A DNA stretch of 64,000 nucleotides from Rhizobium sp. NXC14 (GCF_002117485.1 NZ_CP021032.1:682001-746000), one strand, 5' to 3'. Shown: positions 53,991 to 63,360, counted from the stretch's first letter. Notes: a model not told the origin generated them from the letters alone. Made by a program: numbers and translations.

Positions 53991-54943
53991 CGCCGCGCCT
54001 CTCGCGGGGCGATGCCGTAGACGACACGGAACATCCGGGAAAAATGGCTGAGGCTGGAAAAACCAGTGGCAACAGCGATCTCCGAGACGGAAAGCGGGCT
54101 CTGCTTCAGCAGGCGATGGGCATGCTGAAGCCTGATCCTGCGGTATTGATCGAGGAAGCTGGTGCCGAGATAGGCCGCAAAGAGCCGGTCGAGATGGCGG
54201 GTGGTGACACCGGCGATCCGCGCCATGGCGGCGCGCTCGAGCGGCATCTCGATCGTCTCCTCCATCCGTTCGAGAACGCTGAGCAGGCCAGGGTGGTGGA
54301 CACCGTATCGCTCGGCGAGAGACGCACGCTGCGGAGCAGCGGGTTCGTTGACCTCGGTGTGAAGATACCAGTCGCTGACCCGGCGGGCGAAATCCGGCCC
54401 CATCCGCTCGGCGATCAGCACATGCATCATGTCAAGTGGAGCGATACCGCCGCCGCAGGTGATCCTGTTGCCGTCGATCACGAAGCGCGCCTGGCGCGGC
54501 GTGAGATCCGGGAAGGCTTCGAGAAGGGCGGCCGCATGCTCCCAATGGATAGTGAAGTCGCGGCCCCCAAGCAGTCCGGCGGCGGCCATCAGATAGGGGC
54601 CGCCGGAAATGCCGCCGATCCGCATGCCTTCGCGCGACAACTGCCTCAGGCAGGCAAGCACGCCAGGATATCGCCAATCCCGAGGCAAGCCGCCGGCGCA
54701 GACGAAGGCGGTACTAAGGCCCGATCCCCTCATGGGAAGGGGATCGGCGGGCACGCTGACGCCGGAGGAGGAAAGGGCGGGCGCGCCATCCGGAGAATAG
54801 GTGGAGACACGATAGATCTCGCGGCCAGCCAGCAGATTTGCCGCCCGCAGCGGCTCCGTCGCCGAGGCATAGGACATCAGCGCAAATCCCGGAATCAGGA
54901 TGAAGCCGATCGTCTGAACATTTCTGCCATCAAGTGAGGACAT
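53984..54943 (-). CDS. glxA: GlxA family transcriptional regulator
   Basis: The 319-residue protein combines a DJ-1/PfpI-like glutamine-amidotransferase-fold sensor domain (IGFILIPGFALMSYASATEPLR, GISGGPYLMAAAGLL) with two C-terminal AraC helix-turn-helix units (ERAAMARIAGVTTRHLDRLF, LSVSEIAVATGFSSLSHFSRMF). It is the GlxA type named in S. meliloti for the linked glxBCD genes. It is divergent from mgdABCD and probably activates that operon. The ATG at 54943 lies inside a palindrome. Confidence 0.9.
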   Translation of the reverse strand: MSSLDGRNVQTIGFILIPGFALMSYASATEPLRAANLLAGREIYRVSTYSPDGAPALSSSGVSVPADPLPMRGSGLSTAFVCAGGLPRDWRYPGVLACLRQLSREGMRIGGISGGPYLMAAAGLLGGRDFTIHWEHAAALLEAFPDLTPRQARFVIDGNRITCGGGIAPLDMMHVLIAERMGPDFARRVSDWYLHTEVNEPAAPQRASLAERYGVHHPGLLSVLERMEETIEMPLERAAMARIAGVTTRHLDRLFAAYLGTSFLDQYRRIRLQHAHRLLKQSPLSVSEIAVATGFSSLSHFSRMFRVVYGIAPREARRE

Positions 54944-54967
54944 GTCCCTTTCTTAGCGACATATGTC
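54938..54967. promoter_or_regulatory. Paired palindromes in the glxA-mgdA divergent promoter
   Basis: Two perfect 10-bp palindromes, GGACATGTCC (54938-54947) and GACATATGTC (54958-54967), share GACAT/ATGTC half-sites. Their centres are exactly 20 bp apart, about two helical turns. One covers the glxA start codon. This arrangement suits a dimeric regulator such as GlxA acting on both divergent genes. Confidence 0.5.
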
Positions 54968-55029
54968 TGTTCTGTGCAAGTCTCGTCGATTCTTTCTGGC
55001 ATCATGCGGCTGTTCTTTCCGGGTGACCC

Positions 55030-56280
55030 ATGCGCTATTCCGCTCTTTCGATTTTTCTGAACGGCCTTCGCGGCAACAAGGGCTGGGCGCCCGCCTGGCG
55101 CGATCCGGCGCCGAAGCCGCATTACGACGTCGTCATCGTTGGTGGCGGCGGTCATGGTCTGGCCACTGCCTATTATCTTGCCAAGGAGTTCGGCATCACC
55201 AATGTCGCCGTCCTGGAAAAGGGCTATCTCGGCTCCGGCAATATCGGCAGGAACACGACGATCATCCGTTCGAACTACCTGCTGCCTGGCAACAATCCCT
55301 TCTACGAACTGTCGATGAAGCTTTGGGAAGGGCTGGAGCAGGACTTCAACTTCAACGCCATGGTTTCGCAGCGCGGTGTGTTGAACCTCTTCCATTCCGA
55401 CGCGCAGCGTGACGCCTATACACGTCGCGGCAACGCCATGCGGTTGCACGGCGTCGATGCCGAGCTGCTCGACCGGCAGGCTGTGCGCAAGAAGCTTCCC
55501 TTCCTCGATTTCGACAATGCCCGCTTTCCCGTCATGGGCGGTCTGTACCAGCCGCGCGGCGGCACGGTGCGCCACGACGCGGTCGCCTGGGGTTATGCCC
55601 GCGGCGCCGACAGCCGCGGCGTCGATATCATCACCCAATGCGAAGTCACCGGCATTCGCACGGAAAATGGTGAAGTCACAGGCGTCGAGACTAGCAGAGG
55701 CTTCATCGGCTGCGGCAAGCTGGCGCTGGCGGCGGCCGGCAATTCCACCGTGGTCGCCGATATGGCCGGCCTTCGCCTGCCGATCGAGAGCCATGTGCTG
55801 CAGGCCTTCGTCTCCGAAGGGCTGAAACCCTTCATCGACAATGTCGTCACTTTCGGCGCCGGTCATTTCTACGTCTCCCAGTCCGACAAGGGCGGCCTCG
55901 TCTTCGGCGGCGACATCGACGGCTATAATTCCTATGCGCAGCGCGGCAATCTCGCCACCGTCGAGCACGTCGCCGAAGCCGGGATCGCGATGATCCCGTC
56001 ACTGTCGCGCGTGCGCTACCTGCGCTCCTGGGGCGGCGTCATGGACATGAGCATGGATGGCTCGCCGATAATCGACCGCACCCATATCGACAATCTCTAT
56101 CTCAACGCCGGCTGGTGTTACGGCGGCTTCAAGGCCACGCCCGCCTCCGGCTTCTGTTACGCCCATCTGATCGCCCGCAACATGCCGCACCAGACGGCAC
56201 GTGCCTTCCGGCTCGACCGTTTCGCGCGCGGCTATCAGATCGACGAAAAGGGCGTCGGCGCCCAGCCCAACCTGCACTGA
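55030..56280 (+). CDS. mgdA: N-methylglutamate dehydrogenase subunit A (SoxB-like)
   Basis: The 416-residue protein matches the sarcosine oxidase beta subunit: Rossmann VVIVGGGGHGLATAYYLAK, EKGYLGSGNIGRNTTIIRSNY (covalent-flavin region) and LYLNAGWCYGGFKATPASG. In this context, next to mgs and gmaS, it is most likely the catalytic FAD/FMN subunit of N-methylglutamate dehydrogenase rather than sarcosine oxidase, but the two cannot be separated by sequence alone. The start follows GGGTGACCC. Confidence 0.86.
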   Translation: MRYSALSIFLNGLRGNKGWAPAWRDPAPKPHYDVVIVGGGGHGLATAYYLAKEFGITNVAVLEKGYLGSGNIGRNTTIIRSNYLLPGNNPFYELSMKLWEGLEQDFNFNAMVSQRGVLNLFHSDAQRDAYTRRGNAMRLHGVDAELLDRQAVRKKLPFLDFDNARFPVMGGLYQPRGGTVRHDAVAWGYARGADSRGVDIITQCEVTGIRTENGEVTGVETSRGFIGCGKLALAAAGNSTVVADMAGLRLPIESHVLQAFVSEGLKPFIDNVVTFGAGHFYVSQSDKGGLVFGGDIDGYNSYAQRGNLATVEHVAEAGIAMIPSLSRVRYLRSWGGVMDMSMDGSPIIDRTHIDNLYLNAGWCYGGFKATPASGFCYAHLIARNMPHQTARAFRLDRFARGYQIDEKGVGAQPNLH

Positions 56281-56293
56281 GGACATTTAGACA

Positions 56294-56575
56294 ATGGCAA
56301 GCCTGATTTCATGTCCCCATTGCGGCGTCCGCCCCAAGGAGGAATTCTCGATCCGCGGCGATGCGAACCTTGTCCGGCCGGCGCCGGATGCCGGCGCAGA
56401 TGCCTGGTACGACTATGTCTACCTGCGCGACAATCCGAAGGGCCGCCACAGCGAATATTGGCACCATTCCTCCGGATGCCGCCGCTGGCTGATCGTCGAG
56501 CGTGACACCGTCACCCATGCGGTCCACGGCGTCAGGGATGCCGCCCTTGCCAAGCTCGGCGGAGAACCGGCATGA
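56294..56575 (+). CDS. mgdB: N-methylglutamate dehydrogenase subunit B (SoxD-like)
   Basis: A 93-residue protein with the sarcosine-oxidase delta pattern: SCPHCGVRPKEEFSIRGDAN, WYDYVYLRDNPKGRHSEYWHHSSGCRRW, and VHGVRDAA. The CPHC pair with the downstream His and Cys forms a zinc site. It is a small structural subunit of the heterotetramer. It overlaps mgdC by four bases. Confidence 0.9.
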   Translation: MASLISCPHCGVRPKEEFSIRGDANLVRPAPDAGADAWYDYVYLRDNPKGRHSEYWHHSSGCRRWLIVERDTVTHAVHGVRDAALAKLGGEPA

Positions 56576-59526
56576 CGAGCTTCCGTCTTTCCACCGGCGG
56601 TCGCATCGACCGCGACAAGACACTCGGCTTCACCTTTGACGGCAAGGCGCTGCAAGGCCATCCGGGCGACACGCTCGCCTCGGCGCTGCTTGCCAACGGT
56701 ATCCAGCTCGTCGGACGCAGCTTCAAATATCACCGCCCGCGCGGCATTCTGACGGCGGGGGCCGCCGAACCGAACGCGCTGGTGACGACAGGCAGCGGCG
56801 GGCGCACCGAACCGAATACGCGCGCGACGATGATCGAGCTCTATCAGGGGCTGACGGCCATGAGCCAGAACCGCTGGCCGTCGCTCGGTTTCGATGTCGG
56901 CGCGGTCAACGGCCTGCTCTCGCCTTTTCTCAGCGCCGGCTTCTACTACAAGACCTTCATGTGGCCGGCAGCGCTCTGGGAAAAGCTCTACGAACCGGTG
57001 ATCCGCAAGGCTGCGGGCCTCGGCAGAGCCTCTTACGAGGCTGATCCCGATTCCTATGAGAAATGCTGGGCGCATTGCGATCTACTGGTGATCGGCGCCG
57101 GCCCTGCCGGCCTTGCTGCAGCGCTGACCGCCGGCCGCGCCGGCGCGCGCGTCATTCTTGCAGACGAGGGACCCGAACTCGGCGGCAGCCTGCTTTGCGA
57201 AAGCGGCGCAGTTGACGGCAAGCCGGCGGGGAGCCTTCTCGGCGAGCTGCTTGCCGAGCTGGAGGGCCTGGAAAATGTGCGCCGACTGCCACGCACGACT
57301 GTTTTCGGCTGGTACGACGACAATGTTTTCGGAGCCGTCGAGCGCGTCCAAAAGCATTTAGCGCTGCCCGACCCGGATCGTCCGGTGGAACGGCTGTGGC
57401 GCATCATTGCCCGGCAGGCGATTCTTGCGACGGGGGCCGAGGAACGGCCGCTGGTCTTCGGCGGCAACGATATTCCCGGCGTGATGATGGCAGGCGCCAT
57501 GCGCAGCTATCTCAATCGGCAGGCGGTCGCGCCAGGCCAGACCACGGTGATCTTCACCACCAACGATACCGGATATCACACCGCCGGCGACCTTGAAGCC
57601 GCCGGCCTTCGAGTTGCGGCGATCGTCGACAGCCGAGCCGATGGCGGCGAGAGCTGGCCGGGCCGCGCCGAGGTGCTGAGGGGCGCGCGGATCATCGATG
57701 CCCATGGCGGCAGGCGTCTGCGCGGCGTCAGCGTCAAAACCGAAGAGGGTGTTCGCCGGATCGAAGCCGATGCGCTTGCCGTGTCGGGCGGCTGGAGCCC
57801 GATCATCCATCTTGCCTGCCATCGCGGCGGCAAACCGCAATGGTCGCGGGAGGCCGCGGCGTTCCTGGCGCCGGCTGCGCAGGATGGTCTTGCCGTTGCC
57901 GGCTCGGCTGCCGGCCTTTCGCAGATTGCCGCCTGCCTCGGCGATGGAGCGGGAAAGGCTGCCGCCGCATTGAAGGCAATCGGCCTTGCAGCGGAACCGG
58001 CCTTTGCCTCAGCCACCGAGACGGCACAGCGCACGAAGCCGCTCTGGTCGGTCAAAGGCTCGAAGGGCAAGGCTTTCGTCGATTACCAAAACGACGTGCA
58101 TCTCAAGGACCTCGGCCTCGCCGTCCGCGAAGGTTACGGCCATGTCGAACTTGCCAAGCGTTACACCACATCAGGCATGGCGACCGATCAGGGCAAGCTT
58201 TCCAACGTCAACGCCATCGGCATTCTTGCCGAGGCGCGCGGCGTGTCGCCCGCCGAGGTGGGAACGACGACCTTCCGGCCCTTTTATACGCCGATCTCCT
58301 TCGGCGCTTTGACCGGGGCGTCCCGCGGCAAACATTTCCAGCCGGCGCGCAAATCGCCGCTGCACGGCTGGGCGAAAAAGAATGGCGCGGTCTTCGTCGA
58401 AACCGGCCTCTGGTACCGCTCCTCCTGGTTTCCGCGCGCGGGCGAAACGACCTGGCGCCAAAGCGTCGATCGCGAGGTGCTGAACATCCGGAAGAATGCT
58501 GGCCTCTGCGACGTCTCGACCCTTGGCAAGATCGAGATCTTCGGCCGCGATGCCGCAGCCTTCCTCGACCGCATCTATTGCAACGGTTTTGCCAAGCTGG
58601 CCGTCGGCAAGGCCCGTTACGGCATCATGCTGCGCGAGGACGGTTTCATCTATGACGACGGCACCACCAGCCGTTTCAGCGACGATCATTTCTTCATGAC
58701 GACGACGACGGCGCTTGCCGCCGGCGTGCTCACCCATCTCGAATTCTGCGCGCAGACGCTCTGGCCGGAACTCGACGTCTGCTTCGCCTCCTCGACCGAT
58801 CAATGGGCGCAGATGGCGGTTGCCGGGCCCAAGTCGCGCGCGATCCTCTCGGAAATCGTCGACGAGGATCTTTCCGATGCGGCCTTCCCCTTCATGAGTG
58901 CCCGCAAAGTGTCGCTATTCGCAGGCAGCCTTGAAGGCCGGCTCTTCCGGATTTCCTTCTCCGGTGAACTTGCCTACGAACTCGCCGTCCCGGCCGGCTA
59001 CGGCGAAAGCGTTGCCGACGCCATCATGGCATCAGGCGAAAAACACGGCATCTGCGCCTACGGCGCGGAAGCGCTCGGCGTCATGCGCATCGAAAAGGGC
59101 CACGTCACCCATGCCGAGATCAATGGCACGGTCACACCGGACGATCTCGGCTTCGGCCGCATGGTCTCATCGACCAAGCCGGATTTCATCGGCAAGGCGA
59201 TGCTCGCCCGCGAAGGCCTGCAGGATCCCGATCGCCCGCGCCTCGTCGGGGTCAAGCCGCTCAACCCGGCAAGCGGCTTCCGCACCGGCTCGCATATCCT
59301 TGCCGAGGGCGCTGCGGCGACGCTCGAAAACGATCAGGGCTATGTCACGTCGAGCGCGTTTTCGCCGAGCCTCGGCCATACGATCGGCCTGGCGCTCGTC
59401 CGGCGCGGGCCCGAGCGCATCGGCGAGAAGGTGACGGTCTGGAACGGCCTGCGCAATGAATTCACCGAGGCGGTGCTCTGCCATCCCGTCTTTATCGATC
59501 CCGGAAACGAGAAGCTCCATGCCTGA
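56572..59526 (+). CDS. mgdC: N-methylglutamate dehydrogenase subunit C (SoxA-like)
   Basis: The 984-residue alpha subunit has an N-terminal ferredoxin-like segment (FTFDGKALQGHPGDTLASAL), an NAD/FAD-binding module (LLVIGAGPAGLAAALTAGRAGA, ILATGAEERPLVFGGNDIPG) and a C-terminal GcvT-type tetrahydrofolate domain (VAGPKSRAILSEIVDEDL, RISFSGELAYELAVP). The C-terminal domain should turn the methyl carbon into methylene-tetrahydrofolate, which feeds FolD/PurU. Family length is about 970-1000 residues. Confidence 0.9.
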   Translation: MTSFRLSTGGRIDRDKTLGFTFDGKALQGHPGDTLASALLANGIQLVGRSFKYHRPRGILTAGAAEPNALVTTGSGGRTEPNTRATMIELYQGLTAMSQNRWPSLGFDVGAVNGLLSPFLSAGFYYKTFMWPAALWEKLYEPVIRKAAGLGRASYEADPDSYEKCWAHCDLLVIGAGPAGLAAALTAGRAGARVILADEGPELGGSLLCESGAVDGKPAGSLLGELLAELEGLENVRRLPRTTVFGWYDDNVFGAVERVQKHLALPDPDRPVERLWRIIARQAILATGAEERPLVFGGNDIPGVMMAGAMRSYLNRQAVAPGQTTVIFTTNDTGYHTAGDLEAAGLRVAAIVDSRADGGESWPGRAEVLRGARIIDAHGGRRLRGVSVKTEEGVRRIEADALAVSGGWSPIIHLACHRGGKPQWSREAAAFLAPAAQDGLAVAGSAAGLSQIAACLGDGAGKAAAALKAIGLAAEPAFASATETAQRTKPLWSVKGSKGKAFVDYQNDVHLKDLGLAVREGYGHVELAKRYTTSGMATDQGKLSNVNAIGILAEARGVSPAEVGTTTFRPFYTPISFGALTGASRGKHFQPARKSPLHGWAKKNGAVFVETGLWYRSSWFPRAGETTWRQSVDREVLNIRKNAGLCDVSTLGKIEIFGRDAAAFLDRIYCNGFAKLAVGKARYGIMLREDGFIYDDGTTSRFSDDHFFMTTTTALAAGVLTHLEFCAQTLWPELDVCFASSTDQWAQMAVAGPKSRAILSEIVDEDLSDAAFPFMSARKVSLFAGSLEGRLFRISFSGELAYELAVPAGYGESVADAIMASGEKHGICAYGAEALGVMRIEKGHVTHAEINGTVTPDDLGFGRMVSSTKPDFIGKAMLAREGLQDPDRPRLVGVKPLNPASGFRTGSHILAEGAAATLENDQGYVTSSAFSPSLGHTIGLALVRRGPERIGEKVTVWNGLRNEFTEAVLCHPVFIDPGNEKLHA

Positions 59527-60064
59527 TCTTCCGCAACACAGACCGGTTCTTGCCGGCATGGCATATCGCAGCATAACCGGGGCCGGCATTCGGCTGGAAG
59601 CCTTACCGGAAGGCCATCTGCTGCACGTGCTCGGCGGAATTGAGCCGGCGGCGCTTGCCGCTGAACTGACGAAGGCGGGCTTTGCGGAAAGTTCGATCCG
59701 TCAGGCCGGTTTCCGGCAATGGTTCGTCGCCGGCGATGAGCCGCTTCCGCCCGCAAATCTGGATGCTCTCAAGGCAGCACTCGCCGGAAAAGCCTTCGTC
59801 ACCGACCAGAGCCACGGGCGTGTCCGCATTGGCGTGTCCGGCCCCTCCTCCCGGCTGCTTCTTTCCAAAGGCACGGCGGTCGATCTCGATCCCGGCGTCT
59901 TTGCGGAAGGCAGTTCTGTGATGACGATGGTCGGTCATATCTCCGTGCAGGTCGCCCGCACCGGCGACGACAGTTTCGAACTCACGGTCCTGCGCAGCTT
60001 CGCCGAGAGCCTCTGGGAGGATCTTAGGCATATGGCGGCGAGCGCCGTGAAGGACGGGGCATGA
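59519..60064 (+). CDS. mgdD: N-methylglutamate dehydrogenase subunit D (SoxG-like)
   Basis: The protein is 181 residues from the ATG at 59519, which overlaps the mgdC stop by eight bases; an upstream in-frame ATG at 59456 lies inside mgdC and is unlikely. It matches the sarcosine-oxidase gamma subunit (VRIGVSGPSSRLLLSKGTAVDL, FELTVLRSFAESLWEDLRHMA), a GcvT-like small fold. It completes the heterotetramer. A short gap follows before the convergent fuconate dehydratase gene. Confidence 0.86.
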   Translation: MPDLPQHRPVLAGMAYRSITGAGIRLEALPEGHLLHVLGGIEPAALAAELTKAGFAESSIRQAGFRQWFVAGDEPLPPANLDALKAALAGKAFVTDQSHGRVRIGVSGPSSRLLLSKGTAVDLDPGVFAEGSSVMTMVGHISVQVARTGDDSFELTVLRSFAESLWEDLRHMAASAVKDGA

Positions 60065-60179
60065 GCTACAGCGCTGCATGCCTTGTTCAGGCGGATGCTG
60101 CGGCGCTTCCAACCCGCGTCGGCCGATTCGCTCAGTGCGTCGCATCGAATTCGAATCATACCCTTCCGGGCGACATGCT

Positions 60180-61457
60180 TTAGCCTCGAAAAGTATAGTC
60201 GCGGATCGAAGCCGGCTTCATCTCGATGGAAAATCCCGGCAGGCTGGGCGGCATGTAGGCGGCGTTCTCGATCCGGCAGGGATCGAGGAAATGTTCGTGC
60301 AGGTGATCGACATATTCGATGACGCGCCCTTGCTTGGTGCCCGATACGGCGGCGTAGTCGATCATCGACAGATGCTGCACATATTCGCAAAGTCCGACGC
60401 CGCCGGCATGCGGCCAGACCGGCAGGCCGAATTTGGCGGCGACCAGCAGGACGGAAAGGACTTCGTTCAGCCCGCCCATGCGGCAGGAATCGATCTGGAC
60501 GATGTCGATCGCGCCTTCGGCAATGAACTGTTTGAACATGATGCGGTTCTGGCACATCTCGCCGGTTGCGACCTTCACCGGGCCGATTGCCTGGCGGATC
60601 TTGCGGTGGCCGGCGACATCGTCGGGGCTTGTGGGCTCCTCGATGAAGAAGGGCTTGGCGAAGGCAAGCGCCTTGACCCAGTCGATCGCCTGACCAACGT
60701 CCCAGACCTGATTGGCGTCGATCATCAGGTAGCGATCGGGACCGATCACCTCGCGGGCGATCCGCAGACGCCGGATATCGTCTTGCAGGTCGCGGCCGAC
60801 CTTCATCTTGATATGGTTGAAGCCGGCATCGATCGCTTCCTGGCAGAGCCGGCGCAATTTCTCGTCTTCATAACCCAGCCAGCCGGCCGACGTCGTGTAA
60901 CAGGCGTAGCCTTCCTTTTCGAGGATGGCGATCCGTTCCGCCTTGCCCGCTTCTGCCTTCTTGAGGATAGCGACCGCTTCATCGCGCGTCAGCACGTCGG
61001 TGAGATAGCGGTAGTCGACGATATCGGCGATCTCTTCCGGCGACATGTCGGCGACGAGCCGCCAGACCGGCTTGCCGGCCTGTTTGGCGAGCAGATCCCA
61101 GACGGCGTTGACGACCGCACCGGTCGCCAGGTGAATGGCGCCCTTTTCGGGGCCTATCCAGCGCAACTGGCTGTCGCTGGTCAGATGCCGCCAGAATTTG
61201 CCGGGATGGGCAAGCACCTCGCCGAGATCGGCGCCGACGACGAGGTGGCGCATCGCTTCGATCGCCATGCAGCAAATGTCGTTGCCACGGCCGATGGTGA
61301 AGGTCAAGCCATGGCCGGCAAGGCCCGGGACATCCGTGTCGAGAATGACATAGGCGGCCGAATAGTCGGGATCGGGGTTCATCGCATCGGATCCGTCAAG
61401 GCTTTGCGAGGTGGGAAAGCGGAGATCGAAGACGCGAAGGTCGGTGATGCGGGTCAT
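60180..61457 (-). CDS. L-fuconate dehydratase
   Basis: The 425-residue enolase-superfamily protein has the family landmarks YTTSAGWLGYEDEKLR, the catalytic Lys region FNHIKMKVGRDLQDDIRRL, metal ligands in MIDANQVWDVGQAIDW and FIEEPTSPDD, and the His-containing WPHAGGVGLCEYVQHLS. These are characteristic of L-fuconate dehydratase, which yields 2-keto-3-deoxy-L-fuconate. It is followed upstream in the operon by an SDR that would oxidise that product. Confidence 0.93.
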   Translation of the reverse strand: MTRITDLRVFDLRFPTSQSLDGSDAMNPDPDYSAAYVILDTDVPGLAGHGLTFTIGRGNDICCMAIEAMRHLVVGADLGEVLAHPGKFWRHLTSDSQLRWIGPEKGAIHLATGAVVNAVWDLLAKQAGKPVWRLVADMSPEEIADIVDYRYLTDVLTRDEAVAILKKAEAGKAERIAILEKEGYACYTTSAGWLGYEDEKLRRLCQEAIDAGFNHIKMKVGRDLQDDIRRLRIAREVIGPDRYLMIDANQVWDVGQAIDWVKALAFAKPFFIEEPTSPDDVAGHRKIRQAIGPVKVATGEMCQNRIMFKQFIAEGAIDIVQIDSCRMGGLNEVLSVLLVAAKFGLPVWPHAGGVGLCEYVQHLSMIDYAAVSGTKQGRVIEYVDHLHEHFLDPCRIENAAYMPPSLPGFSIEMKPASIRDYTFRG

Positions 61458-61537
61458 GTTGTTCCTCCCGATTTAAGGTGCCAATTGCGATAGCCGGGGT
61501 CGGCCGGCACTCTGCCGGCCGCCTCACGAAGCCGACG

Positions 61538-62272
61538 TCAGATCGTCCAGCCGCCGTCGATGGCGATCGCCTGGCCCGACGTGTAGGTGGCGCCGGCGAG
61601 ATAGACGGCGAGATCGGCGATCTCTTCCGGCGAACCGAGCCGGCCCATCGGCTGGCGGGCGATGAAGGCGGCGCGGGCCGCATCGTAATCGCCCTGTGCG
61701 CGCATGCGGTCCTGCAAGGACGGACTTTCCACCGTGCCGGGGCAGATGGCATTGCAGCGGATGCCTTGAGCAACATAATCGGCGGCGACCGATTTGGTGA
61801 GGCCGATGACCGCCGCCTTGGTGACGCCATAGGCGAAGCGATTCGGCACGCCCTTGATGCTGGAAGCGACGGAGGCCATGTTGATGATCGACCCGTCCTT
61901 GCGTTCGAGCATGCCGGGCAGCACCGCCCGGATGGTGCGGATCATCGCCTTGACGTTGAGGTCGAAAGCGAATTCGAGATCGGAATCCGGCATTTCCAGA
62001 ATCGAGCCGGCATGGACGAAGCCGGCGCAGTTGAACAGAACGTCCACAGTGCCGATTTCGGCGACGAGCGCCGTGACCGCATCCCCGTCGAGCACGTTGA
62101 GCTTATGGGTGAAGACGCCGGTTTCCGCGGCAAGGGTTGCCAGCGCATCGGTGTTGATGTCGGTTGCATGGACCTTGGCGCCGGCCGCGGCAAAGGCTGC
62201 CGCCGTCGCCCGGCCGATGCCCTGGCCGGCGGCGGTAATGAGAACGGTCTTGCCGGAAAGTCTGTTTGTCAT
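61538..62272 (-). CDS. SDR dehydrogenase, probable 2-keto-3-deoxy-L-fuconate dehydrogenase
   Basis: A 244-residue classical SDR with VLITAAGQGIGRATA, FNCAGFVHAG (in place of NNAG), INMASVASSIKG and YGVTK. The sequence TAAGQGIGRATA and the NCAG variant are typical of the 2-keto-3-deoxy-L-fuconate dehydrogenase / BDH2-like group. It is transcribed before the fuconate dehydratase and divergently from IclR, consistent with the L-fucose oxidative route. Confidence 0.87.
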   Translation of the reverse strand: MTNRLSGKTVLITAAGQGIGRATAAAFAAAGAKVHATDINTDALATLAAETGVFTHKLNVLDGDAVTALVAEIGTVDVLFNCAGFVHAGSILEMPDSDLEFAFDLNVKAMIRTIRAVLPGMLERKDGSIINMASVASSIKGVPNRFAYGVTKAAVIGLTKSVAADYVAQGIRCNAICPGTVESPSLQDRMRAQGDYDAARAAFIARQPMGRLGSPEEIADLAVYLAGATYTSGQAIAIDGGWTI

Positions 62273-62464
62273 GTCACGGGCCTCTTCTGGATTGTCTACA
62301 TGAGACGATGCATGCGGTTATCTTGCCGAAGGCCGCGCGGTGATGGAATAGGACGTCCATCAGGGCCTGCCATTTTCTCTCTTTGCGCCTTTCGGCCGGC
62401 GTAGGGCAAAGCGCGAAGCCCCGCCTCTCGTCGTTTCTGCTGATTGGCTGTCTTCAACTATGAT

Positions 62465-62489
62465 TTGTCTGTTTATAGACAAACAGACG
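62465..62489. promoter_or_regulatory. Overlapping inverted repeats between the fuconate operon and iclR
   Basis: TTTGTC-N8-GACAAA (62465-62484) overlaps GTCTGTTT-N6-AAACAGAC (62468-62489, perfect 8-bp arms). It sits midway in the 300-base divergent gap between the SDR start and the IclR start, the expected place for a shared IclR operator. Confidence 0.6.
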
Positions 62490-62572
62490 ATTGGCCAAGG
62501 GTCAAGCGCGAAGTTTTCCTTTTCCGGCCATGGTTCTGCGTATATGCAGAATAATATTCACAGGAGGAAGGA

Positions 62573-63355
62573 ATGGAGACCGACGAGTCAGACCGCTATC
62601 GCGCTCCTGCTCTGGACAAGGGCCTCGATATCCTGGAGCTGCTCGCCGGCGTCGACAGCGGCCTCACCCAGGCGGAGATTGCCAAGCGGCTCGACCGCAG
62701 TCCCAATGAATTCTATCGTATGCTCGACCGGCTGGTGCGTCGCGGTTACGTCACCCGGCTGGATGGCGATCGCTACTCGCTGACGCTGAAGCTCTTTGGC
62801 CTTGCGCAATTGCATGCGCCTGTGCGCCGGCTTGCCTCCTATGCCACGCCGCTGATGCGCGACCTCGCCCAGCGCACCCGTCAGGCCAATCATCTCGCCG
62901 TCTTTGACCGTGGCGCCGCCGTTGTCATCGCCCAGCAGGAAGCGCCGGACTATTGGGGCTTCTCGATCCGCATCGGCGCCCATATCAGCCTGTTCGACAC
63001 CGGCTCGGGGCATGTGCTGCTCGCCTTCCGCAGCGACGAGGAGCGGGAGATGATGATATCGGAACATGCGCGCAACCGCGCCGAGATCGACCTCGGCGCC
63101 GAATTTTACGATCGCCTCGACCAGATCCGCGAGCGCGGCTACGAGATGATGGCGAGCGCCCAGACATCGGGCGTCTACAATCTGTCGGCGCCCGTTCTTG
63201 GGCCGGACCGGCGTTGTATCGCCGCCCTGACCTGCCCCTTTATCGCCCTGGTCAATGCGCCGTCCGCCCCCGACATCACCCAAACGATCACGCTGGTGCA
63301 GAAGACCGCCGCTCAGCTTTCGCTGCTGGCCGGGGCGGATGTCAGCCCGACCTGA
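62573..63355 (+). CDS. IclR family transcriptional regulator
   Basis: The 260-residue protein has an N-terminal winged helix (LDILELLAGVDSGLTQAEIAKRL, then SPNEFYRMLDRLVRRGYV) and a C-terminal IclR effector domain (NHLAVFDRGAAVVIAQQEAP, ISLFDTGSGHVLLAF, YNLSAPVLGPDRRCIAALTC). The ATG follows AGGAGGAAGG. Divergent orientation from the fuconate genes makes it their likely repressor, with L-fuconate or a derivative as effector. Confidence 0.9.
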   Translation: METDESDRYRAPALDKGLDILELLAGVDSGLTQAEIAKRLDRSPNEFYRMLDRLVRRGYVTRLDGDRYSLTLKLFGLAQLHAPVRRLASYATPLMRDLAQRTRQANHLAVFDRGAAVVIAQQEAPDYWGFSIRIGAHISLFDTGSGHVLLAFRSDEEREMMISEHARNRAEIDLGAEFYDRLDQIRERGYEMMASAQTSGVYNLSAPVLGPDRRCIAALTCPFIALVNAPSAPDITQTITLVQKTAAQLSLLAGADVSPT

Positions 63356-63360
63356 GCATC

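Noticed and set aside
55030..60064. Assignment as heterotetrameric sarcosine oxidase soxBDAG
   Set aside because: Subunit folds are the same, but linkage to gmaS and mgsABC and the absence of glycine-betaine or serine hydroxymethyltransferase genes favour N-methylglutamate dehydrogenase; sarcosine oxidase remains the alternative.
60078..61493. Plus-strand frame of 471 codons
   Set aside because: It is antisense to L-fuconate dehydratase and has no domain; the dehydratase motifs settle the coding strand.
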